Shown here: one piece after another, positions 52,038 to 60,800 of the stretch
Position numbering within the stretch: the stretch's first letter is position 1
How the letters are laid out: each line of letters starts with the position of its first letter
Assembly: GCA_963847945.1 (NCBI GenBank)
Contig: CAWKBX010000004.1
Span: 124,001 to 188,000 of the forward strand
Reading direction: 5' to 3'
DNA length: 64,000 bases
From: JANMJD01 sp963847945
GTDB taxonomy: Bacteria > Actinomycetota > Acidimicrobiia > Acidimicrobiales > Ilumatobacteraceae
Notes under the pieces: model-generated
The model's input: the letters and a program-made list of their open reading frames with translations, nothing else
The model's database searches: none
Told to the model about the DNA's origin: nothing
Program-made: the position numbers and the translations under genes

Positions 52038-53521
52038 GCGCCGCAGACGCCGACCGACCGGGTATCGGCGAATCCGACGGCGGTGACAGCCTCGGGCGCG
52101 GGTCGGGGGACGACGCGAGCGAGCGTGTCCTCCTCTTCGGTGACGGCGGCGATCCCGATGATCCATTCCGGCGACCGCCCGACCCTGGCCCGGCCACGGC
52201 CGCGCCGTCGACGGCCGACGAGTTCGACGATCTCGATCTCGACCAGTTGTTGGCCGATGACGTGATTGTCGACGACGGGTCGGCCCACGACGACTTCCTC
52301 CTCGACGACTTCGACGACGACTTCGATGATGCCGCGCCATGGAGCCCGGTACCTCCCGATCCGAGTGCGTGGCTCGACTCCGCCGCCGCCGACGCGTCGG
52401 CGGTCCCGGGCGCCGAGATACCCGCCGCCGAGCCGGTCAAGCCACGGCGGCATCTGGTCATCGACGACTTCGATGGCATGGATGAACCGGGCCCGGGCCG
52501 TGGTCCAGGCGCGGGCATCGGTGCCTCTGTGTCGGGGAATTTGGGCGAGGGCCGCTCGCCGGTCGCGAACTCCGGCGTTCCGAACGCCATGGCCCCCAGC
52601 GCCCCCAGCGCCCCCGGCACCAGGGTGATCATCGATGGCACCGACGACCTGCCCGATGCGATCGTGCTCAGCGACACGCGCCGCGAGGGCGGCAATCTGC
52701 TGATCGGCGACGACGACGATCTCAGCGCCCTGGTGCTTCCCGATGAAAAGCCGAAGATGAACCAGAAGGTCCGCCAGCGGCGGATCACGGTGCGGCGCAG
52801 CATCGGGCGCAAGCGGCTGAAGTGGATCCTCGGTATCGGTGTGCCGGTGCTGGCGATCGTCGTTGCCCTGGCCGTGCTGGCGTCTCCGCTGTTCTCGGTG
52901 AAGACGGTGACCGTCGACGGTGCGGTCCACACGTCGGCCGATCAGCTCGAAGCGATTCTCGGACCGTTGCGGAACAAGCCCGTGCTGACCATCGATACCC
53001 AGCAGGTCGAACGGCAGCTCGGGACCCTCCCGTGGGTTCGCCGGGTGGCGGTCGATGCTCAATTCCCCAGCTCACTGGAGGTTTCGCTGATCGAACGAGT
53101 GCCGGCGGCGGCATACGTCGGCACCGACCTGTCATGGCGGATCATCGACATCGACGGGGGCGTGATCGACATGGTCCCCGGTGGTGCCCAACCGTCGGAC
53201 TTCCTGGCCATCTTCGGTCCCGGGCCCGACCTTCAGCCCGGGCAGAACGCGGGTACGGCCTACCAGACCCTGGCGCAGTTGGCGGCGACGCTCGACGGGT
53301 TGCCGACGCTGCGGCCGCTCATCGCCTCGATTTCGGTGGTCGGGCCCGACATCAACCTGAACCTGACGACCACGGCCACGGTCAATCTCGGTACCGCCAG
53401 CGACCTTCGCCAGAAGCTCGCCGTGCTGTTGACCCTGCTGTCCGACCCCGAACGCGAGATCGACAAGGTTGTCTCGATCAACGTCAGCGACCCCACGAAA
53501 CCGGCCATCGCGCCGGGCTGA
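52034..53521 (+). CDS. ftsQ: Cell division protein FtsQ (POTRA domain) with long acidic N terminus
   Basis: 495 residues, much longer than typical FtsQ (about 250-320). Residues 1-240 are low-complexity and Asp-rich (EFDDLDLDQLLADDVIVDD; FLLDDFDDDFDDAA), probably disordered and cytoplasmic. A basic patch (RQRRITVRRSIGRKRLK) precedes one membrane helix (about 262-284), then the POTRA domain (FSVKTVTVDGAVHTSADQLE) and the beta domain with LPWVRRVAVDAQFPSSLEVSL and ERVPAAAYV. FtsQ recruits FtsL and FtsB to the septum. The acidic extension has no assigned function; binding a basic partner such as the Arg-rich tails of FtsI or FtsW is conceivable. Coupled to murB by 4 nt. Confidence 0.93.
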   Translation: MSAADADRPGIGESDGGDSLGRGSGDDASERVLLFGDGGDPDDPFRRPPDPGPATAAPSTADEFDDLDLDQLLADDVIVDDGSAHDDFLLDDFDDDFDDAAPWSPVPPDPSAWLDSAAADASAVPGAEIPAAEPVKPRRHLVIDDFDGMDEPGPGRGPGAGIGASVSGNLGEGRSPVANSGVPNAMAPSAPSAPGTRVIIDGTDDLPDAIVLSDTRREGGNLLIGDDDDLSALVLPDEKPKMNQKVRQRRITVRRSIGRKRLKWILGIGVPVLAIVVALAVLASPLFSVKTVTVDGAVHTSADQLEAILGPLRNKPVLTIDTQQVERQLGTLPWVRRVAVDAQFPSSLEVSLIERVPAAAYVGTDLSWRIIDIDGGVIDMVPGGAQPSDFLAIFGPGPDLQPGQNAGTAYQTLAQLAATLDGLPTLRPLIASISVVGPDINLNLTTTATVNLGTASDLRQKLAVLLTLLSDPEREIDKVVSINVSDPTKPAIAPG

Positions 53522-53635
53522 AACGGTTCGACGTCGAGCCGCGCAAGCCTCCTTCGATGGCGATTGAATAGCGGTTCCCCGTTTTGTACCCCCTGACGTG
53601 GAATGATGGGGCGCAGGACATGTCCGGAGGTCTTT
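53522..53635 (+). promoter_or_regulatory. ftsQ-ftsZ intergenic region with strong ftsZ ribosome site
   Basis: This 114-nt gap is the largest break within the mur-fts run and the place where many actinobacteria have ftsZ promoters. A TTGAAT hexamer lies at about 53,562-53,567, but no good -10 partner is seen. GGAGG at 53,626-53,630 sits 5 nt before the ATG at 53636 and fixes the ftsZ start; the earlier ATGs at 53603 and 53606 lack such a site. Confidence 0.5.
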
Positions 53636-54742
53636 ATGGTTGGTTCACCGCAGAACTACCTTGCCGTCATCAAGGTGATCGGCATCGGTGGCGGAGGCGT
53701 CAACGCCGTTAATCGAATGATCGACGCTGGGTTGAAAGGCGTTGAGTTCATCGCCGTCAACACCGACGCGCAGGCATTGCTGATGAGCGACGCCGATATC
53801 AAGCTCGACATCGGTCGAGAGTTGACCCGCGGCCTGGGGGCCGGGAGCGATCCCGAGGTCGGTCGGCAGGCCGCCGAGTCGCACCGCGAGGAACTCGAAG
53901 AGATCATCAAGGGTGCCGACATGGTGTTCATCACCGCCGGCAAGGGCGGTGGCACCGGTACCGGAGCGGCCCCCGTCGTCGCCGAGATCGCCAAGGGGAT
54001 GGGCGCGCTGACCATTGGCGTCGTCACCCGGCCGTTCTCGTTTGAGGGTCGCCGCCGTTCGGTGCAGGCCGAGACGGGCATCCAGAAGCTCAAGGAGAAG
54101 GTCGACACCCTGATCGTCATCCCGAACGATCGGTTGCTCACCGTCGCCAACGAGAAGACCAGCGTGCTCAACGCCTTCAAGATGGCTGATGAAGTGCTCC
54201 TCCAGGGCGTCAGTGGCATCACGACGCTGATCACGACTCCGGGCTTGATCAACACCGACTTCGCCGACGTCAAGATGGTCATGGCCAACGCCGGTTCCGC
54301 GCTGATGGGCATCGGCCAGGCCAGCGGCGAGAACCGTGCCGTCGTCGCCGCCAAGACGGCCATCTCCAGCCCCTTGCTCGAGGCCGCCATCGATGGCGCT
54401 CGCGGCATCCTGCTCAACATCACCGGCTCGTCCGACCTTGGTCTGTTCGAGATCAACGCGGCGGCCGAGATCATCCAGGGTGTCGCCCACCAAGATGCCA
54501 ACATCATCTTCGGTACGGTCATCGACGACGAGATGGGTGACGAGGTCAAGGTCACGGTGATCGCCGCCGGTTTCGATCGTTGGGATGCTTCGAACACCAC
54601 CACCGGGGCCGCTCGCCTGCGATCGGTTGACGAGCGCCGGGTGGCGTCGTCGATCCGTGAGTTGTTCGGCGAGGACGATGAGGATGCCGCTGACGATCGC
54701 GATGATGACGACGACTTCGACGTTCCGTCGTTCCTCAAATAG
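53636..54742 (+). CDS. ftsZ: Cell division GTPase FtsZ
   Basis: 368-residue tubulin homologue that forms the Z-ring. The nucleotide-binding domain begins VIKVIGIGGGGVNAVNRMI; the tubulin signature is GGGTGTGAAPVVAEIAK, and the T7 catalytic loop is TDFADVKMVMANAGSALMGIG. A short acidic linker (EDDEDAADDRDDDDDF) ends in DVPSFLK, the C-terminal peptide that binds SepF and other anchors in organisms without FtsA. Start chosen at ATG 53636 from the GGAGG 5 nt upstream. No ftsA occurs in the cluster, consistent with SepF serving as membrane anchor. Confidence 0.98.
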   Translation: MVGSPQNYLAVIKVIGIGGGGVNAVNRMIDAGLKGVEFIAVNTDAQALLMSDADIKLDIGRELTRGLGAGSDPEVGRQAAESHREELEEIIKGADMVFITAGKGGGTGTGAAPVVAEIAKGMGALTIGVVTRPFSFEGRRRSVQAETGIQKLKEKVDTLIVIPNDRLLTVANEKTSVLNAFKMADEVLLQGVSGITTLITTPGLINTDFADVKMVMANAGSALMGIGQASGENRAVVAAKTAISSPLLEAAIDGARGILLNITGSSDLGLFEINAAAEIIQGVAHQDANIIFGTVIDDEMGDEVKVTVIAAGFDRWDASNTTTGAARLRSVDERRVASSIRELFGEDDEDAADDRDDDDDFDVPSFLK

Positions 54743-54793
54743 CCCGAGTGGTTCTCGTCGGTCGTTGATCGACGCCAACCGGGGCCTTCGTTG

Positions 54794-55447
54794 ATGATCG
54801 ATCCGGCCGTGGTCGCCCACAACGTTTCGGCGGTCCGTGATCGTATCGACGCGGCCGGAGGCACCGGGGTCACGTTGATCGCGGTGACCAAGACGTTCGG
54901 CGTCGACGCGATTCGGGCTGCGGTCGATGCCGGGTGTTCGGCGATCGGTGAGAACTACGCCCAGGAACTCGTCGGCAAGTTGGCCGACCTGCCGATCGAC
55001 ATCACCCGACCCGAGGTGCATTTCATCGGCCGGTTGCAGAGCAACAAGATCCGCATGTTGGCCCCGTGCGTCGACGTGTGGCAGACCGTCGACCGGCCGA
55101 GCGTCATCGACGAACTCGCTCGTCGCGCTCCTGCGGCGCGCATCTTTGTACAGGTCAACGTCGACGACGACCCCGCCAAGGGTGGGTGTACCCCCGGTGA
55201 TGCGCCGGCGATCGTGGGTCGAGCGGCGGAGCTGGGACTCGCCGTCGAGGGGCTGATGACGATCGGGCGCCAAGGCTCGATCGACGAGGTGTCGGCGGGT
55301 TTCGGGCAGCTGCGCGCCCTGGCCGACCGGCTCGGTCTGGTTGGTTGTTCGATGGGGATGAGCGGTGATCTCGAAGTGGCCGTGGCCGCCGGAGCGACCC
55401 ACGTACGCGTCGGCAGCGCCCTGTTCGGTCCGCGAATCACCCGATGA
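54794..55447 (+). CDS. yggS: YggS-family PLP homeostasis protein
   Basis: 217-residue alanine-racemase-fold protein of the YggS/PLPBP family, which binds pyridoxal phosphate and buffers PLP and amino-acid pools without known catalysis. LIAVTKTF holds the PLP-binding Lys. IGENYAQELVGKLADL, VHFIGRLQSNKIR and GLMTIGRQG are family motifs, and LVGCSMGMSGDLEVAVAAGATHVRVGSALFG forms the phosphate-binding end (quoted as motif regions SMGMSGD and VRVGSALFG). The gene lies between ftsZ and sepF, a common actinobacterial and firmicute arrangement. The pgeF/ylmD-type gene often found between ftsZ and yggS is absent. ATG 54794 is preferred over the preceding TTG 54791. Confidence 0.94.
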   Translation: MIDPAVVAHNVSAVRDRIDAAGGTGVTLIAVTKTFGVDAIRAAVDAGCSAIGENYAQELVGKLADLPIDITRPEVHFIGRLQSNKIRMLAPCVDVWQTVDRPSVIDELARRAPAARIFVQVNVDDDPAKGGCTPGDAPAIVGRAAELGLAVEGLMTIGRQGSIDEVSAGFGQLRALADRLGLVGCSMGMSGDLEVAVAAGATHVRVGSALFGPRITR

Positions 55448-55540
55448 GCCGACGGTATCGGGCCGGAGTAATTCGACGCTCGCACGGGAGTCCGCCAACG
55501 AGCCGACTTACTGGGCTAGCCTTTTGGGAGGAGGTCACGG

Positions 55541-56101
55541 ATGTCTGCTTGGAAACGGGCAATGGATTACTTGGGTCTGGGGCCAGACGATGCGTACGAC
55601 GACTATGACATGCCGCCCATCGAGCCTGAGCCGATGCGTGGCGGTCGTGGCGGGTACGAGCCCGAACCCCGCGTTGTCCGGCCCTCGAGCCGTGGCGGTG
55701 CCAATTACGACGACAACGATCTGGGAGTCCGCCCCTTGCCCCGTTCCACCCCGCATCGGGATCCCGATCCCATTCCGGCTCGCCCGCGTCCGACGTTCGC
55801 CGACGACTCGGGTATCACCCCCCGGCCGTCCCGCCAGGGTTCGGCCGTGAGATCGGTGGCTGCCCCGATGGGTGAACCGCATACCGTCCGGCCGCGCCGA
55901 TTCGACCAGGCCCAGGAGGTTGCCGACAAGTTCAAGGAAGGCCTGCCGGTGATCATGAACATCGAGGGGACCGACCGAGAGATCTCCCGTCGGTTGATCG
56001 ATTTCGCCAGTGGGTTGTGTTACGGCTTGGAAGGCTCGATGGAGAAGGTCGCCTCCGGTGTGTATCTCCTGAAGCCACCGTCCGGCCGCGACTATGCCTG
56101 A
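55541..56101 (+). CDS. sepF: Cell division protein SepF
   Basis: 186-residue SepF, the FtsZ membrane anchor of bacteria lacking FtsA. The N-terminal amphipathic membrane-targeting helix (MSAWKRAMDYLGLG) is followed by a Pro/Arg/Asp-rich disordered linker (about 20-110). The core domain (RFDQAQEVADKFKEGLPVIM, EISRRLIDFASGLCYGLEGSMEKV, VYLLKP) dimerises and binds the FtsZ tail. GGGAGGAGG lies just before the ATG. Its stop codon lies at the start of a 15-bp tandem repeat. Confidence 0.95.
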   Translation: MSAWKRAMDYLGLGPDDAYDDYDMPPIEPEPMRGGRGGYEPEPRVVRPSSRGGANYDDNDLGVRPLPRSTPHRDPDPIPARPRPTFADDSGITPRPSRQGSAVRSVAAPMGEPHTVRPRRFDQAQEVADKFKEGLPVIMNIEGTDREISRRLIDFASGLCYGLEGSMEKVASGVYLLKPPSGRDYA

Positions 56102-56154
56102 GCGGTTCGGGCCTGAGCGGTTCGGGCCTGAGCGGTTCGGGCCTGAGCGGTTCG
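56096..56154 (+). repeat. Four tandem 15-bp repeats at the 3' end of sepF
   Basis: The unit GCCTGAGCGGTTCGG is repeated three times exactly plus a 14-bp fourth copy (56096-56110, 56111-56125, 56126-56140, 56141-56154). The sepF stop (56099-56101) lies inside the first copy, so every copy carries TGA in the sepF frame. It occupies most of the spacer before the YggT gene. Confidence 0.95.
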
Positions 56155-56188
56155 TCCAGATTCCTTTCATCCCTCGTTTGGTGGCGTC

Positions 56189-56434
56189 GTGAGTTCGTTG
56201 ATCTGCAACCTCATCAATCTGTACGTGATCGTGATCATCTTGCGCATCGTGCTGTCGTGGTTCCCGATGAGCCCCGGTTCGTTTCTCGAACAGGTCAACC
56301 GGGTGCTGCGCGTCGTCACCGATCCAGTGCTGGTGCCCATCCGGCGGATCATGCCGTCGCTCGGCGGTCTCGATCTCAGCCCGATGGTCGTCATTCTCGT
56401 GGCCCGAGTCCTGGTCCGCCTGATCTGCTCGTAA
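56189..56434 (+). CDS. YggT-family membrane protein
   Basis: 81-residue protein made of two hydrophobic helices (LINLYVIVIILRIVLSWF and LSPMVVILVARVLVRLI) joined by a hairpin with FLEQVNRVLRVVTDPVLVPIRRIMP, the diagnostic YggT-family stretch. The family is embedded in sepF-divIVA neighbourhoods of actinobacteria and firmicutes, and is thought to act in envelope or division processes; no biochemical activity is established. GTG start at 56189; a clear Shine-Dalgarno site is not seen, so coupling through the upstream repeat region is uncertain. Confidence 0.9.
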   Translation: MSSLICNLINLYVIVIILRIVLSWFPMSPGSFLEQVNRVLRVVTDPVLVPIRRIMPSLGGLDLSPMVVILVARVLVRLICS

Positions 56435-56452
56435 GGCTCCGTCAGCGGAGCC
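56435..56452 (+). terminator. Short hairpin directly after the YggT gene
   Basis: GGCTCCG and CGGAGCC form a 7-bp GC-rich stem with loop TCAG, beginning at the base after the TAA stop. There is no T-run. Part of it recurs at 56538-56560, so it may be a repeated element rather than a true terminator. Confidence 0.4.
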
Positions 56453-56560
56453 CAGTCCCGACTTCACCCACAGGTTTGTCGCGGCGGCGAGCGTCCGGGC
56501 CGCCAGGCCCAGTGAGCCCGGGAGGGAGCGGGCAAAGCGTCAGCGGAGCCCAGTCCCGAC
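56440..56560 (+). repeat. 23-bp direct repeat between the YggT gene and divIVA
   Basis: An identical 23-mer, beginning CGTCAGCGGAGCCC and ending AGTCCCGAC, occurs at 56440-56462 and 56538-56560, with 75 bp between copies. It lies in a 176-bp spacer that has no gene. Duplicated spacer DNA, a small repeat family or paired protein-binding sites upstream of divIVA are all possible. Confidence 0.85.
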
Positions 56561-56610
56561 CACTTACAGAGGTCCGAGACGCCGCAGCTGTGATCTCGTA
56601 CTATGGGGCC

Positions 56611-57609
56611 ATGGAAGTCACCCCTCAGGCTGTTGCCTCGGCCACATTCCGAGTGAGCAAGAAGGGATATGACCCCGACGAGGTTCGGTCATATCTTGGC
56701 AACGTTGCTCGGGCCTTGTCCGATGCTCACGACCGGGCGAACCACATGGAGACCCGGGCCCGTCAGGCGGTCGCCCGAATCCAAGAGGTTCAGGCGGCGG
56801 GCCGTGCGGCCGACCCGGAGCGGGTCGACGATTCGACCACGATCAGCCGAACCCTCTTGCTGGCCCAAAAGACGGCCGACGAGACGGTCGCCCAGGCTCG
56901 CTTCGATGCCGATCAGTTCCGGATCTCGGCTCGCGCCGAGGCGGATTCACTGATTGGCCAGGCCCATCTTGATGCCGAGGAGATCGTGACCGAGGCGCGA
57001 GCCGATGCCCGCAAGGTGGCCGACGCCGAGACGTTGCGGGCCGAGGCCGAACTGCAGCAGCTCCTCGTCCGCCTCGAGTTCCTCCGCGACGATGTCGCCC
57101 ATATGGAGGAGTTCACCGTGACGCAACGCGAGCGGCTGCTCGAGGCCGCCCAGGCGTTGCGCGAGGTCGCCGAGCGACCCGTCGGTGGCCTTGGCGAGAT
57201 CCGAAGCCCGGTGCTGCATGGGGCGACTCCACACGATGAGGAGCCGCGGGGGGTCTATGCATCGCTGCAGGACTCATGGCCGGAACAAGACGACTTCGAC
57301 GATGTTCCGCCGGTGGCGCCTGCTCCGCTCGGTCCCGGGGCGGCGATGTTGCGGGGCGGTGAGTTTCCCGGGGAACCGACGAGCGCCTCGGCGGTCAACA
57401 GCGTTGACGATTTCGACGTCGACGAAACGGCGGCGATGCCGGTGCCGACGTTCGCCGCGCCATCCGTTGTCGTCCCGCTGGAGCGGATGTTCGACGAGAT
57501 CCCCGATGCCGACGGACTCGTCGTCGAGGAGATCACCGCCGAGGTACCCATTTTCCAGCGTCCGGCGGCGCAGAACGCGATGCGGTTCGTCGGCGAGGAA
57601 GACGTCTGA
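56611..57609 (+). CDS. DivIVA-domain protein (Wag31-like)
   Basis: 332-residue coiled-coil protein. The N-terminal membrane-curvature-sensing DivIVA domain (VASATFRVSKKGYDPDEVRSYL) is followed by a coiled coil to about residue 190 (QARFDADQFRISARAEAD; EARADARKVADAETLRAEAE), then an acidic, Pro-rich C-terminal half (DDFDDVPPVAPAPLGPG). In actinobacteria DivIVA/Wag31 marks poles or septa and directs wall growth. This protein lacks the compact second domain of Wag31, so it could be a septal DivIVA paralogue such as SepIVA-type; position after sepF favours a division or polarity role. The start follows a spacer with direct repeats. Confidence 0.88.
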   Translation: MEVTPQAVASATFRVSKKGYDPDEVRSYLGNVARALSDAHDRANHMETRARQAVARIQEVQAAGRAADPERVDDSTTISRTLLLAQKTADETVAQARFDADQFRISARAEADSLIGQAHLDAEEIVTEARADARKVADAETLRAEAELQQLLVRLEFLRDDVAHMEEFTVTQRERLLEAAQALREVAERPVGGLGEIRSPVLHGATPHDEEPRGVYASLQDSWPEQDDFDDVPPVAPAPLGPGAAMLRGGEFPGEPTSASAVNSVDDFDVDETAAMPVPTFAAPSVVVPLERMFDEIPDADGLVVEEITAEVPIFQRPAAQNAMRFVGEEDV

Positions 57610-57649
57610 GGGCTGCCCTCAAAAAGGGCGAGCCGCGGGTCGATCGCCC

Positions 57650-57877
57650 CGGCTAGCCTGGTGGCATCGGCATTGACGGGGCAATCACCCCTGAGCCTTC
57701 GGAAGAACGGGCTGCATTGGCCTCAGTAGAACCGAACGGGTCCAGCCCGTTACCGCTGGCGTAACCAAGCGGTCGACCATCGTGGTGGTCGGCAAGCAGG
57801 GTGGTACCGCGGGCCGGTCGGCTCGTCCCTGTGAACCATTGGATTCAGCCGATGAATTCGCTTCGCAGGAGAACGCC
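57650..57877 (+). promoter_or_regulatory. T-box riboswitch (isoleucine, ultrashort stem I) upstream of ileS
   Basis: The T-box bulge core AGGGTGGTACCGCGGG is at 57798-57813 and can form the antisequestrator stem with CCCTG at 57828-57832. Upstream, GGGG-CAATCA-CCCC (57678-57691) presents ATC, an Ile codon, at 57684-57686 as specifier. Other hairpins are ACGGGCTG/CAGCCCGT (57707-57714 with 57743-57750), ACCGCT/AGCGGT (57752-57773) and CGACCA/TGGTCG (57774-57791). Stem I is very short, as in actinobacterial ileS leaders known to control translation by hiding the ribosome site. The AGGAG at 57,867-57,871 is positioned for this, and no T-rich terminator is visible. Uncharged tRNA-Ile should switch ileS on. 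Confidence 0.92.
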
Positions 57878-60800
57878 GTGACCAACTCGAACCCCCATTC
57901 CTCTCCCCGCTCCTACCCGGCGGTCGGCTCGCAACCGTCGTTGCCGACGATCGAGGCCGAGGTGTTGGCCCGCTGGGCCGCCGAGGGTACGTTCCAGGCG
58001 TCGATCGACCGTCGAGCCGATGCCCCCGAGTACGTCTTTTACGACGGCCCGCCGTTCGCCAACGGTCTGCCGCACTACGGCCACCTGCTCACCGGCTACG
58101 TGAAAGACGCCGTGCCCCGCTACCAGACGATGCGCGGTCGCAAGGTCGAGCGCCGCTTCGGCTGGGACTGCCACGGTCTGCCCGCCGAGGTGCAGGCCGA
58201 GAAGGAACTGGGCATCTCTGGACATCCCGAGATCATCGGCTACGGCATCGACCGGTTCAACGACGCCTGTCGCACGTCGGTGCTGCGCTATACGAGCGAG
58301 TGGCAGACCTATGTCACTCGCCAGGCCCGCTGGGTCGATTTCGACAACGACTACAAGACGCTCGACATCACCTACATGGAGAGCGTGATGTGGGCGTTCA
58401 AGACCCTGTGGGACAAGGGTTTGGTCTACGAGGGCTTCAAGGTGCTGCCGTACTGCTGGCGGTGCGAGACCCCGCTGTCGAACACCGAAACCAAGATGGA
58501 TGACGTCTACAAGGACCGCCAAGACCCGGCGCTGACCGTGTGGTTCGAGTTGGAGACCGGCGAGCGGATCCTTGCCTGGACGACCACCCCGTGGACGCTG
58601 CCGTCAAACCTGGCCGTCGCCGTTGGGCCCGAGATCGACTACGCCGTGATGGCCGATGCTGATGGGCAGCGCTACATCCTCGCTGAGAGCCGCCTGACGG
58701 CCTACTCCAAAGAATTGGGAACCGCAGAGCAGGTCGCCACGGTGAAGGGCTCAGAGCTCGTTGGACGCCGGTATACGCCGCTGTTCGACTTCTTTGCCGA
58801 CACTCCCAACGCCTTTCAGGTCATCGGGGCCGAGTTCGTCTCGACCGAAGACGGCACCGGTGTCGTCCACATGTCGCCGGGGCATGGCGAGGACGACCAG
58901 AACGCCTGCAACGCCGTGGGCATCGAGACGATCGTGCCGATGGACCAGCACGGCCAGTACACCGCCGAGGTGACCACATGGGCCGGTGTCCACGTGTTCG
59001 ACGCCAACCCGCTGGTGATCCGCGACCTGAAGGATCGGGCGCGGGTGGTTCGCCACGAGACCTACGACCACTCATATCCGCATTGCTGGCGCTGCGCGAA
59101 GCCGCTGGTCTACCGGGCGATCTCGTCGTGGTTCGTACAGGTCACGGCGATCCGCGACCGGATGGTCGAGCTCAACCAGCAGATCCGCTGGGTGCCCGAG
59201 CATGTGAAAGAGGGCTCGTTCGGCAAGTGGATCGCCGGCGCCCGCGATTGGTCGATCAGCCGCAACCGGTTCTGGGGTTCACCAATCCCGGTATGGAAGT
59301 CGGACGACCCGCGATATCCGCGGATCGACGTCTACGGCTCGCTCGACGAGATCGAGCGCGACTTCGGCGTGCGGATGACCGACCTCCACCGCCCGGCGGT
59401 CGACAATCTCACCCGCCCGAATCCCGACGACCCGACGGGTCAGTCGACGATGCGCCGCGTCGCCGAGGTGCTCGACTGCTGGTTCGAGTCGGGCTCGATG
59501 CCCTTCGCCCAGGTGCACTACCCGTTCGAGAACCGCGAATGGTTCGACAGTCACTACCCGGGCGACTTCATCGTCGAATACATGGCCCAGACTCGCGGCT
59601 GGTTCTACACGCTGCATGTGCTCGCCACCGCTCTGTTCGACCGACCCGCGTTTCGCACCTGTGTGAGCCACGGCATCGTGCTCGGCGACGACGGGGCGAA
59701 GATGTCGAAGTCGCTGCAAAACTACCCCGATCCGAACCTGATGTTCGACACCTACGGGGCCGACGCGATGCGCTGGAACCTGCTGAGCTCGGCGATCTTG
59801 CGCGGCGGCGATGTGTCGGTGACCGAGGCGGGCATCCGTGACACCGTGCGTCATACGATCCTGCCGTTGTGGAACTCGTGGTACTTCCTCACGCTGTACT
59901 CCAACGCGGCGGGCACCGTCGGGCGCTTCCGTACTCCGGCCGACGTCGATGGGCAGACCGATGTGCTCGACCGCTACCTGTTCGGCGAGTTGAATGGTCT
60001 GGTTGCCGGGGTCACCGAGGCAATGGACGGCGAAGATCTGTTCGGGGCATGCGCCGTGGTCACCCGGTTCCTCGACACGCTGACAAACTGGTACATCCGC
60101 CGTAGCCGAGACCGGTTCTGGGCCGGTGACCAGGACGCGATCGACACGCTACACACCGCGCTCGTCGTGCTCTGCCAGGTGGCCGCGCCGACATTGCCGC
60201 TGGTCAGCGAACATATCTACCACGGTTTGACCGGGAGCGGAAGCGTCCACCTCACCGATTGGCCGCTGGCGGCCGACTTCCCGGTCGATGCCGATCTGGT
60301 GACCGGGATGCAACAGGTCCGCGTCGCCTGCTCGACGCTGCTGGCGCTGCGCAAGGCCCACGGCCTGCGAGTGCGGTTGCCGCTCGCCCAAGCGGTCGTT
60401 GCCACCCCGTCGGCCGCACTGCTCGCTCCCCACGCCGACATCCTGCGCGACGAGTTGAACGTCAAAGACGTCGTGATGACGTCCGATGCCGGGGCGTATG
60501 CCCGCCAGGAACTGCGGCTCAATCCCAAGGAGTTCGGGCGTCGACTGGGCGGCGACACCCAGACGGTGATCAAGGCCCACAAGACGGGGGAGTGGACGAT
60601 CGACGGCGACCGGGTCACCGTCGGCGGCATCGAGTTGATCGAGGGCGAGTACCGCTTCGACCTCGTCTCGAACGTCGAGGGTGCCGCTGCGACCCTGCCG
60701 GGCAACTCCGGCGTCGTCGTGCTCGACACCACCGTGACCCCCGAACTGGAGCGCGAGGGCGTCGCTCGCGACCTGGTCCGCCTCATCCAGCAGGCTCGCC

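Noticed and set aside
53603..53635. Earlier ATG codons as the ftsZ start
   Set aside because: They lack a ribosome site and would add 11 residues not seen in FtsZ, whereas GGAGG sits 5 nt before ATG 53636.
57782..57877. Upstream in-frame start for ileS at 57782
   Set aside because: It lies inside the T-box RNA; the residues are unrelated to IleRS, and AGGAG precedes GTG 57878.
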